This document shows positions 16,351 through 25,582 of a stretch of DNA of 64,000 nt, piece by piece. The notes under the pieces were generated by a model. The model did no database searches and was not told the origin of the DNA. It worked only from the letters and a program-made list of their open reading frames with translations. The stretch comes from Duganella guangzhouensis (GTDB taxonomy: Bacteria > Pseudomonadota > Gammaproteobacteria > Burkholderiales > Burkholderiaceae_D), in contig NZ_WKJK01000020.1 in assembly GCF_009674535.1 (NCBI RefSeq), forward strand, positions 62,001 through 126,000, read 5' to 3'. How positions within the stretch are numbered: the first letter of the stretch is position 1; each line of letters begins with the position of its first letter. The position numbers and the translations under genes were made by a program.

Positions 16351-18900
16351 CTACGCCCGCAAGCGGGCGAACAGCCGTTCGATGTCGATTTCCTGGATCA
16401 GCAACTGGCCCTGGTTGGCCTGGATCAGGCGCGGCGCCAGCGCGCTGTCGCCCAGCCCCAGCGGCGAGGCGCTGAGGTCGGCGCTGTCGAACTGCTGCAC
16501 CGAGTGCAGATCGTCCACCAGCAGGCCGATCACGCTGTCGCCGTGGCGCACCAGCATCACCTGGCTGTTGTCGCTGATGTGGCCGGGCTGACCGTTGGCC
16601 AGCAGCGCCAGGTCGAACACCCAGACGCAGGGCTGGCGGCCGCCGGCCGGCGCCACGTCCAGCATGCCCAGCCGCGCCGCCGCGATGCCGGCCGCGCCGC
16701 CACCGCTGCTGGTGCGCTGCACCCGCGCGAACGGCAGCGCTTCCTGGATGTGGGCCGCGCGCAGCGCCATCAGGGTGCGGCCGGCGTAGAAGATCGCGTA
16801 GTCGGGACCGCTGTCGCGCAGCCGTTCGATGCGCACCGCCGGCGCCGGCAGCGTGTTGCGCACCGGACCGAAGGCTTGCAGCAGCACCGCCAGCACCGGC
16901 TGTTCGACGCCGTCGGCGGCGCGGAATTCGCGGTAGCCGGCGGCGCCGGTGCAGGCCGCGATCACGTACTGGCCGTCGTGCTGCAGGATGCGGGCGCCGA
17001 CCGCGCCGGCGGCGGCCTGTTGCAGCAGGCCGCCGTCCAGCCGCAGCCGGTCGCCGGGGGCGCAGGCGGCGTCGGTGCTGGACAGCACGCTACCGTCCGG
17101 GGTGACGAAATAGGCGCGCATCTGGGCCCGGCCGGCGACCCCGCTGTGCAGCATGTTGAGCAGCTCGGGCTGGGCGTCGAACACCACGCCGATGCCGCCC
17201 ACCACGCCGCCCTGCTCGGGATGGCGGATCGCGGCGTGGTAGATATAGGTCGGCTGGCCGGCATAGAACGGCGACGGCGCGAACGGTTGCGGATAGTGGT
17301 CCTGCTCGCTGCGCAAGGCCAGCACCCGGCCCAGCGTGTCGGCGTCCACGCTCTGGCCGATCAGCTCGTCGCCGCCGGTGCAGGCGACAATGCGGCCGCT
17401 GCGGTCGTAGACGAACAGCCGCGCGTACACGGTGTACAGGCTGTTGATGTGACGCAGTACGGCGCCGATCGCGGCCAGTTGCTCGGGCGACGGTTGCGCC
17501 AGCCCGTGCCGCAGCTGGGCCGACAGCGCCCACCAGCGGCAATCGTTGGCGCGCTCGTACAGATTGCGATCGAGCATGTCGACCAGCAGTTGCGAGGTCA
17601 GCTCGGCCTCGCTGATGCTGGACGCCAGCACGGTCTGGTACAAATCCTGGATCGAGTGCGAGAACAGGGCATCGCTGCGTTCGCCGGTTTCGGTGATCTG
17701 GTCCAGCACGGTATTGAGTTTGTTGATGCCGCCGCCGGCGTGATTGGCATCATTGGCGGCGCTGGTGACCTTGCCGTTCCAGACGATGCGCTCGATGGTG
17801 CGGGTGGTGCGCGTGACTGAGCTCATCAGCTCGTGCAGCGAGGGGCTGAACGCTTGCGCGTGCGACAGCAGTCCCTGCATCAGCGCCGGCTCGACCGTGT
17901 CCAGCGCTTGCGCGCCGCTGGCGCGGAACGCCAGGTCGATCGGGATCATCAACTGCGCCTTCCAGCCGGCCGGGCCGGGATAGCCCTGGTAGCCGGCCGA
18001 GCTGAAGGTGCGCACCAGATATTCGCGGCCGCCGAACATCAGCAGTTGCGGCTGGCCGTCGGCGTTGGTCGGCACGCGTACTCCGGCCGGGATCCACAGC
18101 GGGTCGGCGCTGCTGATGACGCGGTCGTCGGCGTCCAGCAGCAGCATGTTGGCGCGCTGCGACGGATCGCGGTAGGCGGCGAAGATGGCGTCCATCTCCT
18201 GTTCGAAGTTGAAGCACAGGCACAGCACGCCGGCCGGGGCGCCGCTGTCCGGATGCAGCATGCGGTGCGCGTACACCAGCGCCCGCGTCTTGCCGGGGCG
18301 CAGATCGGTGGCACGGAACACTTCCAGGTAGCCGTCGCCGGCCAGCGCCTGCGCCAGCAGCGGGTCGCGGCTGTAGGTCAGCGGCGGGCGGGCGTCGGCG
18401 CTGGACGGGTCGGCCTGCACCAGTACCCGGCCCTCGCTGTCGAGCAGCAGGATGTCGTCGTACACCGTGTATTTCGCGCGGTAGGCGGCCAGCCGCTGGC
18501 GCGCCGCCTCGCGCGCGCCGTCTCCCTGGTCGAGGCCGGCGACAAAGCGGCATAGCTCGGCGTCGCTGGCGAGGAAGCCGACATCGGCGGTGCGCTCGAA
18601 CAGATTGCGCACCAGGATGTCGATCGCGTAGCGCGCCTGCGTGCCCAGTTCGGCCAGCACGTGGCGTACCTTTTCCTGCACCAGATTGGCGACCAGCGCC
18701 TGTTCCAGGTGCGCGAAACCGGTGCGGGTGGCCACCATGGCCGGCAGCAGCAGCCGTGCCTCGGCCGGGCAATTCATTTTGGCGGACGACTCGATCAGTC
18801 GCCACATTTGATTCAGTTCCCGCAGCGAGAGTTCACAGCGGGCGACGTCGGGCATGTGGGGTAGGAATATGTCCGAGTGCGCTTGGGTAAGTGTGGTCAT
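16351..18900 (-). CDS. CheW-domain protein with two cytoplasmic Cache-like sensor regions
   Basis: An 849-residue protein without signal peptide or membrane helix. Two similar sensor halves can be seen: residues ~60-350 (KYTVYDDILLLDSEGRVL) and ~410-660 (YTVYARLFVYDRSGRIV), both of the Cache/PAS-like type with matching N-terminal helical segments. A CheW domain occupies about 690-845. The CheW end would dock onto CheA/receptor arrays, so the protein may feed a cytosolic signal into chemotaxis. The start at 18900 is the most likely, though its ribosome site is poor. Confidence 0.7.
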   Translation of the reverse strand: MTTLTQAHSDIFLPHMPDVARCELSLRELNQMWRLIESSAKMNCPAEARLLLPAMVATRTGFAHLEQALVANLVQEKVRHVLAELGTQARYAIDILVRNLFERTADVGFLASDAELCRFVAGLDQGDGAREAARQRLAAYRAKYTVYDDILLLDSEGRVLVQADPSSADARPPLTYSRDPLLAQALAGDGYLEVFRATDLRPGKTRALVYAHRMLHPDSGAPAGVLCLCFNFEQEMDAIFAAYRDPSQRANMLLLDADDRVISSADPLWIPAGVRVPTNADGQPQLLMFGGREYLVRTFSSAGYQGYPGPAGWKAQLMIPIDLAFRASGAQALDTVEPALMQGLLSHAQAFSPSLHELMSSVTRTTRTIERIVWNGKVTSAANDANHAGGGINKLNTVLDQITETGERSDALFSHSIQDLYQTVLASSISEAELTSQLLVDMLDRNLYERANDCRWWALSAQLRHGLAQPSPEQLAAIGAVLRHINSLYTVYARLFVYDRSGRIVACTGGDELIGQSVDADTLGRVLALRSEQDHYPQPFAPSPFYAGQPTYIYHAAIRHPEQGGVVGGIGVVFDAQPELLNMLHSGVAGRAQMRAYFVTPDGSVLSSTDAACAPGDRLRLDGGLLQQAAAGAVGARILQHDGQYVIAACTGAAGYREFRAADGVEQPVLAVLLQAFGPVRNTLPAPAVRIERLRDSGPDYAIFYAGRTLMALRAAHIQEALPFARVQRTSSGGGAAGIAAARLGMLDVAPAGGRQPCVWVFDLALLANGQPGHISDNSQVMLVRHGDSVIGLLVDDLHSVQQFDSADLSASPLGLGDSALAPRLIQANQGQLLIQEIDIERLFARLRA

Positions 18901-18965
18901 GGGGGTAGGTGAACACAAAAAAGTAGTTTTTAAGCAATTAATGTGCCAAGGCAATACTCAATACC

Positions 18966-18996
18966 AATAAAAAACGCCATCCGGTGGGATGGCGTT
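18966..18996 (-). terminator. Terminator of the PsiF-like gene
   Basis: A perfect 10-bp stem (18973-18982 with 18987-18996) with a GGTG loop is followed on the minus strand by six T. It sits 15 bp after the psiF-like stop. Confidence 0.9.
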
Positions 18997-19011
18997 GCTG
19001 GGGAGTGGAAC

Positions 19012-19302
19012 TTATTTGTTGCTCAGGCATTCTTTCATGAAGGCTTTGCGCTCGTCGCCTTTTTTGCCGGTGGCGTCGGCGTTACATTTTTTCATTTTCT
19101 CTTGCTGGGTCAGCTTGGGCGCGGCCGCCTCCGCTGGCTTGGCGCTCAGGCATTGCTTCATAAAAGCCTTGCGTTCATCGCCTTTCTTGCCACTAGCGTC
19201 GGCATTACAGGTTTTCATCTTGTTTTGCTGCGCGGTTGGCTCGGCCGCAAACGCGGCGCCGCCGAGCGCGAACATCAGGCTGGCTATGAACAGTTTTTTC
19301 AT
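19012..19302 (-). CDS. PsiF-repeat protein
   Basis: A 96-residue exported protein: signal peptide (MKKLFIASLMFALGGAAFA), then two nearly identical PsiF repeats of about 30 residues, each with two Cys (MKTCNADASGKKGDERKAF and the matching MKKCNADATGKKGDERKAF). PsiF is named from a phosphate-starvation gene of enterobacteria, and its molecular role is unknown. GAGGAA at 7 nt supports the ATG at 19302. A strong terminator follows. Confidence 0.85.
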   Translation of the reverse strand: MKKLFIASLMFALGGAAFAAEPTAQQNKMKTCNADASGKKGDERKAFMKQCLSAKPAEAAAPKLTQQEKMKKCNADATGKKGDERKAFMKECLSNK

Positions 19303-19366
19303 CGGGAATTCCTCGCGGTGGTGGGCGTCGCGGAACGCTGGCCTCGCCAACGACTATAACTGACAT

Positions 19367-19400
19367 CGCCCTGCCATTCCAAATCAGAAATGGCAGGGCG
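19367..19400 (-). terminator. Hairpin downstream of pullulanase gene
   Basis: A perfect 12-bp stem (19367-19378 with 19389-19400, 10-nt loop) lies 13 bp past the pullulanase stop. It lacks a T-tract on the minus strand, so it may be a weak terminator or an mRNA 3'-end stabiliser. Confidence 0.5.
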
Positions 19401-19413
19401 GGGTTGCGCCGGC

Positions 19414-22400
19414 TCAATCGTCGGCGGCGCTGTGGCTGGCGTTTTCCACAAATACCACAGTGCTGCGCGGCGGCAGCGTGAAGCGGCCGCTGGCGCTGAC
19501 ATAGCTGGCGCCGCGCGCCAGCGCGTCGGCCGACTGGCGCTGCACCGGATGGAGGCGCAGCGCGCGGCCGGCCAGTTCCGGCAGCGTCACCGTTTGCGTG
19601 GTCGGCGTGACGTTGAACAGCGTCACCACCGACTTGTAGCGGGCGTCGGCGTAGCGGCGCGGATGCTGGCCGTCGATGCTGAGCGCGATCACGCCGGGCA
19701 CCTGGGCGGCGCCGGTGTTGTGGAAGCGCAGCCGCTCGCTGACGTCCTGCGCGGTGCGCAGGCGGAACAGGCTGCTGTCCTGGCGGATCTCCAGCAAGTC
19801 CTGCACCGCGTTGCGGGCGCTGACGATGGCGCTGCTGTCGGGCGCGATCAGCGGGTTAGCCAGGATAGGCGACATCAGCGACCAGTTGCTCTGGTTGACC
19901 GCCGCCAGCGGCAGGCCGACGCCGAAGTTGTTGGCCTGGTAGCTGTAGTCGAGCTTGTTGAACCAGTCGCCCGAATCATAGCTGTCGCGGTCCAGCGATT
20001 TGGAGCGCAGGATTTCCTGGCCGGCGTGCAGGAAGGGCACGCCCTGCGACAGGATGGTGAAGGCGGCGCCGAGGTTTTGCATCCGCACCCGGTCGCTCAG
20101 GCTGGTGGTCGGCGCCAGCTTGAAGGCGTTGATGTCGAACAGGGTCTGGTTGTCGTGCGCCTCGATGTAGTTGATGGTCTCGGACGGCTGGGCGGCAAAG
20201 CCGGCCTGCTGGCCAAAGTAATCGATCTCGCTGTTCTTGCGCAGCACGCCGGCGCGGTCGGTGAAGCTGTAGTCGCGCAAGGTGCCGGACAGCGCCACCT
20301 TGGCCAGGTCGCCCAGGCGCAGCAAGTCGTCGCGGGTCTGCGTCGAATAGCCGTTGGGGGCGCTGTAGACGCCGTTGACCAGGCCCTGTTGCGTCAGCAG
20401 CGCGTCGCCGCTGTCGCAGCAACCGCCGCCGCGCATGGTGTCGCGGATGCGGTCGTTGAACGAGCCGATGCCGCTGCCAAACATATTGGCCTGGCGCGCC
20501 TGCACGAAGCGGGCGTCGTTGGCGACGGTGCCGAAATTCCAGGCTTCGCCGTACAGATAGATGTCGCGCCCGGCGGCCTGGTTGACCGCCGTCTGCAGCT
20601 GTTTCATCACCGCCAGCGGCGTGAAGCCCATGATGTCGAAGCGGAAGCCGTCGACCTTGTAGTCGCGCGCCCAGGTGCTGGTGGAGTCGATCATCAGCTT
20701 GGCCATCATGGTGTTTTCCGACGCGGTGTCGGCGCAGCAGCTGTCGTTGGTGATGCTGCCGCCGGCGTTGAGGCGGTAGTAGTAGGTCGGCACGATCTTG
20801 TCCAGCACCGACAGCGCGCCCTGTTGCGAGGCGCTGGTGTGGTTGTAGACCACGTCCATCACCACCCGCAGCCCTTGCTCGTGCAGGCCCTGCACCATGG
20901 CGCGGAATTCGCGCACCCGCAGCGCGCCGTCGTTGGCGTTGCTGGCGTAACTGCCTTCCGGCGCCGTGTAGTGGACCGGATCGTAGCCCCAGTTGAAGCA
21001 GTCGGTGCCGCGCGCGGCTTCCACCGCCGCCTGCTGCTCGGTGCCGTTGGCGGCGCCGTTCGGAATGGTGGGGGTGACGCAGCCGGTTTCGTTGACGCTG
21101 GCGATGTCAAACGTCGGCAGCAAATGCACGTGGGTCAGGCCGGCCTGCTGCAAGCCGCGCAGGTGGCGCATGCCATTCGAGCCGCGATCGGTGAAGGCCA
21201 GGTATTTGCCGCGGTGCGCGCTCGGCACGCTGGCGTCGCTGGCGCTGAAGTCGCGGATGTGCAACTCGTACAGCGCGATGTCGGTCGGGTAGGCCAGCCG
21301 TGGCACGTTGTGATAGTCCCAGCCGTCCGGCTTCAGCGCGCGGCTGTCGAGGTTGGCGACGAAGCTGCGCTGGCTGTTGGCGTTCAGGCTCAGCGAGTAG
21401 GGATCGGTGACGCTGTTGTTGACCAGCGTGTTGCCGGCCCAGCGCGACAGCACTTGCACGTTGTAGGTGTAGTAGTAGCGGTTGATCCAGCTGGCGTCGG
21501 GCGCGGTGTAGCTCCACACGCCGCTGGCGGCGTTCTTTGTCATCGCGCGGGTGACGGTGCTGGCGCTGCTGGCATCCGGATACAGGCTGAGGCTGACCGA
21601 CTTGGCGGTTGGCGCCCACAGGCGGAAGGTGGGAGCGCCATTGCGCTCAAAGCTCAGGCCCAGTGTGGCGCTGGCGGCGCTGGATGCGAACACGCTGTCC
21701 AGCATGCCGGCGATCTGCAGCGACGTCACTTGCACGATCTGGCCGCTGGCGTTGAACTGCGCGACCGCGAACTGGTTGCTGGCCTTGGCGGCGATGGTGG
21801 CGGCGTCGCTCGACGACATGCTGAGCGCGGTGGCGCCGGCCAGGTGCGGATACTTGGTCAGCAGCGCGGCCGGCAGCGTGGCGCTGGCGCTCAGCGCGAT
21901 GCTGCCGTCGGCGCCGGTCACGCCCTCCGGCGCCGAGCCCAGGCCGCCATTGGCGGCGTAGTACAGCCGGTAGCTGGCGCCGCTGGCCGGCACGCCAGGC
22001 CAGGCCAGGGTGGCGTTGTCCAGCCAGTGCGCGCTGGCGTTGTTGAGATTGCCGTAGCTGATGGCCGGCTGGCTGTTGTAGACGGTGCAATCGCCTTCCA
22101 GCATCCAGATTTCCTGGCCGGCGGTGGCGATATAGCTGTTGAAGGTGGCCGACTGGTCGTTGCCGCAATTTTTGTTGCCGCTGCCGTCGGTAACCAGGAA
22201 CCAGATCGCCGACTTGCTGGTGTTGATGGGGATGTCGACATAGCCGCCAAAGCTGTCGCTCTGGGTCATCATGAAGCGGTCGGTAATCCACGCCGAGCTG
22301 GGCGTGACAGGACCGTCCCACGAGTACACGCCCCATTGCGCGGTATCGCCCTGGGCGCGGTGATAGTGCATGCGGATATTACCGGCTGCCACCGGCGTCG

Positions 22401-22575
22401 CGGCCAGTGCGCTGACGCTGCCCTGCAGGCTGACCGCCGCCAGCGTACTGGCCTTGGGTGTTGGCGTGGCGGCGTCCGTGTCGCTGCCGCCACCGCCACA
22501 GGCGGCCAGGCTGGTCAGCGCGGCCACGGCCAGCATAAACTTCATAGTTGAAACAAAACTACAGTTTGGTCTCAT
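19414..22575 (-). CDS. pulA: Pullulanase-type GH13 lipoprotein
   Basis: A 1053-residue debranching enzyme of glycoside hydrolase family 13, cleaving alpha-1,6 links in pullulan, starch or glycogen. The lipobox LAAC is followed by a Gly-rich linker, then CBM41-like starch-binding sequence (IRMHYHRAQGDTAQWGVYSW) and a GH13 barrel with the pullulanase signature FNWGYDPVHY. Catalytic regions are VVMDVVYNHTS, DGFRFDIMGF (nucleophile Asp), YGEAWNF (acid Glu) and EAHDNQT. GGAG at 6 nt favours the ATG at 22575 over the one at 22581. It is likely surface- or periplasm-anchored. Confidence 0.92.
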   Translation of the reverse strand: MRPNCSFVSTMKFMLAVAALTSLAACGGGGSDTDAATPTPKASTLAAVSLQGSVSALAATPVAAGNIRMHYHRAQGDTAQWGVYSWDGPVTPSSAWITDRFMMTQSDSFGGYVDIPINTSKSAIWFLVTDGSGNKNCGNDQSATFNSYIATAGQEIWMLEGDCTVYNSQPAISYGNLNNASAHWLDNATLAWPGVPASGASYRLYYAANGGLGSAPEGVTGADGSIALSASATLPAALLTKYPHLAGATALSMSSSDAATIAAKASNQFAVAQFNASGQIVQVTSLQIAGMLDSVFASSAASATLGLSFERNGAPTFRLWAPTAKSVSLSLYPDASSASTVTRAMTKNAASGVWSYTAPDASWINRYYYTYNVQVLSRWAGNTLVNNSVTDPYSLSLNANSQRSFVANLDSRALKPDGWDYHNVPRLAYPTDIALYELHIRDFSASDASVPSAHRGKYLAFTDRGSNGMRHLRGLQQAGLTHVHLLPTFDIASVNETGCVTPTIPNGAANGTEQQAAVEAARGTDCFNWGYDPVHYTAPEGSYASNANDGALRVREFRAMVQGLHEQGLRVVMDVVYNHTSASQQGALSVLDKIVPTYYYRLNAGGSITNDSCCADTASENTMMAKLMIDSTSTWARDYKVDGFRFDIMGFTPLAVMKQLQTAVNQAAGRDIYLYGEAWNFGTVANDARFVQARQANMFGSGIGSFNDRIRDTMRGGGCCDSGDALLTQQGLVNGVYSAPNGYSTQTRDDLLRLGDLAKVALSGTLRDYSFTDRAGVLRKNSEIDYFGQQAGFAAQPSETINYIEAHDNQTLFDINAFKLAPTTSLSDRVRMQNLGAAFTILSQGVPFLHAGQEILRSKSLDRDSYDSGDWFNKLDYSYQANNFGVGLPLAAVNQSNWSLMSPILANPLIAPDSSAIVSARNAVQDLLEIRQDSSLFRLRTAQDVSERLRFHNTGAAQVPGVIALSIDGQHPRRYADARYKSVVTLFNVTPTTQTVTLPELAGRALRLHPVQRQSADALARGASYVSASGRFTLPPRSTVVFVENASHSAADD

Positions 22576-22746
22576 GCTCATCTCCGTTGTTGTAGTGATT
22601 TTTACCTCCAATCGTCTGTGGACTGGATGGGTCTGTAATATTACTACTTCAAAAATCCGGAAATGATAAAAATTTGGTTAGAGTGTGGCGCGCTAGGCAC
22701 AAGCGGTGTGACAATAGCGGCACAATTCATTTGATGGAGAACCCCC

Positions 22747-23265
22747 ATGATGCGTCTCGCTACCCTGTCCGTCGCCCTGCTGTTTGCCGCTGGCGCCGCC
22801 CAAGCCGCCACCACCAGCGCCGTGGCTGAACTGAAACCTACCCAGGGCAACAATGTCACCGGCAGCGTGCGTTTCACGCAGCAGGCCGGCAAGCTGCAGA
22901 TCGACGCCGAGATACAGGGGCTGGCGCCGGGCGTGCACGGCTTCCACCTGCATGAAAAGGGTGATTGCAGCGCGCCGGACGGCACCAGCGCCGGCGGCCA
23001 CTTCAACCCGGCCGGCCACCAGCATGGCGCGCCGACGGCCGGCGCCCACCACGGCGGCGACTTCGGCAACCTCACCGCCGACGCCAGCGGCAAGGCCACC
23101 TTGCACCTGAGCGTGCCGACCAGCGAAATCTCGCTGGATGACGGCGCCGCCGGCAACGTCGTCGGCCGTGGCGTTATCGTTCACGCCGATGCCGACGACT
23201 TCGTCACCCAGCCAACCGGCAACTCCGGCAAGCGCCTGGCCTGCGGCGTGGTCGTGGCCAAGTAA
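22747..23265 (+). CDS. sodC: Superoxide dismutase [Cu-Zn], periplasmic
   Basis: A 172-residue exported enzyme (signal peptide ending AAQAA) that dismutates superoxide to peroxide and oxygen in the periplasm. Metal ligands are visible in GFHLHEKGDCSA, GGHFNPAGHQHG and HHGGDFGNL; the catalytic Arg is in GKRLACGVV. Length and order of motifs are standard. GGAG precedes the start. It ends 12 bp from the convergent SDR gene. Confidence 0.95.
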   Translation: MMRLATLSVALLFAAGAAQAATTSAVAELKPTQGNNVTGSVRFTQQAGKLQIDAEIQGLAPGVHGFHLHEKGDCSAPDGTSAGGHFNPAGHQHGAPTAGAHHGGDFGNLTADASGKATLHLSVPTSEISLDDGAAGNVVGRGVIVHADADDFVTQPTGNSGKRLACGVVVAK

Positions 23266-23277
23266 GACAGGTTAGCT

Positions 23278-24021
23278 TTAGAACTCCTGCACCGTCGGGC
23301 GCAGCACGATTTCGTTGATGTCGACGTCGGCCGGCTGCTCGATCGCGTAAGCGATCGCGCGCGCCACCGAGTCGGCCGGAATCGCCTGACGGTAGAAGTC
23401 CTGCACAAACTGGGCGCTTTGCGTGTGCGAGCTGCCCAGCTTGAGTTCCGAATCGACCGCGCCCGGTTCGATGGTGGTGGTGCGGATGCTGCCGCCCACT
23501 TCATGGCGCAAGCCTTCCGAAATCGCCCGCACCGCGAACTTGGTGCCGCTGTACACCGTGCCGCCAGGGCTGAACACCTTCACGCCCGCCACCGAGGCGA
23601 TGTTGATGAAGTGGCCGCTATTCTGCTTGCGGAACAAGGGCAGCGCGGCGGCGACACCGTACAGCACGCCCTTGACGTTGATGTCGATCATGCGATCCCA
23701 TTCCTCCACCTTGGTTTCGTCCAGCGGCGCGATCGCCATCAGGCCGGCGTTGTTGACCAGCACGTCGACGCGGCCGAATACGCGCACCCCGGTGTCGATC
23801 AGCGCCTGCACCTGCTCGCGGCTGGTGACGTCGGTCTGCACCACCTCGGCGCGGCCGCCGGCGGCGCGGATCTCGGCGGCGATCTGTTCCAGCTTGTCGG
23901 TGCGGCGCGCACCCAGCACCACGGCGGCGCCGCGCGCGGCCAGATGACGCGCGGTGGCTTCGCCCAGACCGCTGCTGGCACCGGTGATGACGACGACTTT
24001 GTTTTCGATGTTGTTGCTCAT
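23278..24021 (-). CDS. SDR family NAD(P)-dependent oxidoreductase
   Basis: A 247-residue short-chain dehydrogenase. The nucleotide loop is TGASSGLG, the NNAG motif is present, and the active site is YSGTK with the upstream Ser in NIASVAG. Close to the YdfG/NodG-like oxidoreductase group; the substrate is unknown. It is transcribed divergently from the LysR gene at 24128, 106 bp away, and is a likely target of that regulator. Confidence 0.9.
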   Translation of the reverse strand: MSNNIENKVVVITGASSGLGEATARHLAARGAAVVLGARRTDKLEQIAAEIRAAGGRAEVVQTDVTSREQVQALIDTGVRVFGRVDVLVNNAGLMAIAPLDETKVEEWDRMIDINVKGVLYGVAAALPLFRKQNSGHFINIASVAGVKVFSPGGTVYSGTKFAVRAISEGLRHEVGGSIRTTTIEPGAVDSELKLGSSHTQSAQFVQDFYRQAIPADSVARAIAYAIEQPADVDINEIVLRPTVQEF

Positions 24022-24099
24022 GTCAGGACTCCTTGTGGTTGGTTGATGAGTCCAGTATAGGCAGGGTGACTATGCGAATAAATGGAAATGATATGATTT

Positions 24100-24124
24100 G
24101 AGAATTCCATTTTCTGGAATTCTC
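24100..24124. promoter_or_regulatory. Palindrome next to the LysR start codon
   Basis: Perfect 10-bp arms GAGAATTCCA (24100-24109) and TGGAATTCTC (24115-24124) flank 5 bp, ending 3 bp before the LysR ATG. It is a good candidate for the LysR autoregulatory site. The only ribosome-site-like GGA (24116-24118) lies inside the right arm, so the same sequence as RNA could also hide the translation start. Confidence 0.6.
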
Positions 24125-24127
24125 AAC

Positions 24128-25021
24128 ATGCTCAATCGATTGGAAATGCTGCGCATCTTCGTGGCGGCGGCGGAAGCGCCCAGCTTCAAGGAAGCGGCCG
24201 TGCGGCTCGGCATCTCGCCGCAAGCGGTGACGCGCGCGGTGCAGGATCTGGAAGCGGCGCAGGGCGAGCTGCTATTTCACCGCAATACCAGTGGCATCCA
24301 GATCACCGGTTACGGCGAACGGCTGGCGGCGCAGGCGCGCGACAGCGTGGCCGGCATCGACGCGCTGTTTCAGCCAGTGGAAAAGGCGGCGCCGTCACAG
24401 CCGGAAGGCGTGGTGCGGCTGACCGCGCCGGTCGGCTTGGGGCGACGTCTGATCATGCCGGTGCTGACCACGCTCAGCCGGCAATATCCGCTGCTGCGCT
24501 TTGACGTCCAGTTCAGCGACACCCATACGGATGTGGTGGACGAACGGATCGACATCGGTGTGCGTTACGGCTCGCTGCGCGACAGCCGCTACGTGGCGCG
24601 GCGGGTGGCCTCGCCGCCGTTCCGCACCGTCGGCACGCCCGAGTTGATCGCGCTGCATGGCAAGCCGAAGAGCATCGAGCAGCTGCATGACTTGCCCACC
24701 ACCTCGCTGCGCGACCACAGCACCGGCCGCGCGTGGCCGTGGTACTTCGCCGGCGGCCAGACCATCTCGCCGTTGAACCCGCGTTTTCTCAGCAGCGAAT
24801 CGGAAGCCGAATTTGACGCCATCCTGGCCGGCATCGGCTTCGGCCAACTGCCCGGCTTCATGGCCGACGAGCACATCGCCAGCGGGCGATTGCTGCCGGT
24901 GCTGCAAAAGCTGCAGCCCGAGCCCTGGGACATCTACATCTACCGACCCCAGCGCGGCCCGGTGCCAACCCGCATCCGGCTGGTGTTCGACCAGCTGGTG
25001 GCGGGCTTGAGCGAACGCTAG
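24128..25021 (+). CDS. LysR family transcriptional regulator
   Basis: A 297-residue regulator with an N-terminal winged helix (residues ~1-60, FKEAAVRLGISPQAVTRAV) and a C-terminal effector-binding fold. The ATG at 24128 gives the family-typical beginning MLNRLEMLRIF. It is divergent from the SDR oxidoreductase, the classic LysR arrangement. The ligand is unknown. Confidence 0.9.
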   Translation: MLNRLEMLRIFVAAAEAPSFKEAAVRLGISPQAVTRAVQDLEAAQGELLFHRNTSGIQITGYGERLAAQARDSVAGIDALFQPVEKAAPSQPEGVVRLTAPVGLGRRLIMPVLTTLSRQYPLLRFDVQFSDTHTDVVDERIDIGVRYGSLRDSRYVARRVASPPFRTVGTPELIALHGKPKSIEQLHDLPTTSLRDHSTGRAWPWYFAGGQTISPLNPRFLSSESEAEFDAILAGIGFGQLPGFMADEHIASGRLLPVLQKLQPEPWDIYIYRPQRGPVPTRIRLVFDQLVAGLSER

Positions 25022-25025
25022 CGGC

Positions 25026-25553
25026 TTACAGCTGCAGCGCTGCGATGCGTTTCAGACCTTCAACATAGTTTTTCTTGACGGAGGCGCTGATTGCCATCTT
25101 TACGCGTTCGGCGCCGGAAAAGGCTTCGGTGGCGCCGGTCGTGTGTTCGGTCTTGATCGATTCCTGCCAGACCACGGCGCCGGTGTCCTTGCGGGTCAGC
25201 GTCCAGCCCATTTCCAGCGTCGTGCTCATGGAGAAGCCCATCACCGGCACGGTCTGATTGAACACCTGCACGGTCAGCTTGTAGTCGCCGCCTTCTTTCA
25301 GCACGCCGGAGAAGGCTTTGGAGGCGGTGATGGCATCGCTCAGCGCGGCGGTCATATTGGCTGACTCGGTTTTGGTGCGCTCGGCGTCACCCATGTCTTT
25401 GGCCTGTACGCTAACGCTGACGGTCTGCGGGTGCTGTTTGGCCAGCTGGACTGGGGCTGGGGTGTATTCCTGTGGCGTGATGGCGGCGCAGCCGGTCAGC
25501 GTGACGATCAGTGCGGCCACTGGTACGGCCAGCAGATTGCGTAATTTGCTCAT
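25026..25553 (-). CDS. Putative lipoprotein
   Basis: A 175-residue protein with a lipobox (LTGC at Cys22). The mature part is mixed alpha/beta without a motif I recognise beyond general resemblance to outer-membrane assembly-type lipoproteins. GGGA at 8 nt supports the ATG. It is 29 bp downstream of a second lipoprotein gene, and the two probably form an operon. Function unknown. Confidence 0.7.
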   Translation of the reverse strand: MSKLRNLLAVPVAALIVTLTGCAAITPQEYTPAPVQLAKQHPQTVSVSVQAKDMGDAERTKTESANMTAALSDAITASKAFSGVLKEGGDYKLTVQVFNQTVPVMGFSMSTTLEMGWTLTRKDTGAVVWQESIKTEHTTGATEAFSGAERVKMAISASVKKNYVEGLKRIAALQL

Positions 25554-25582
25554 GGTGAAATCCCTGTGTGGTGTAAGTATGG

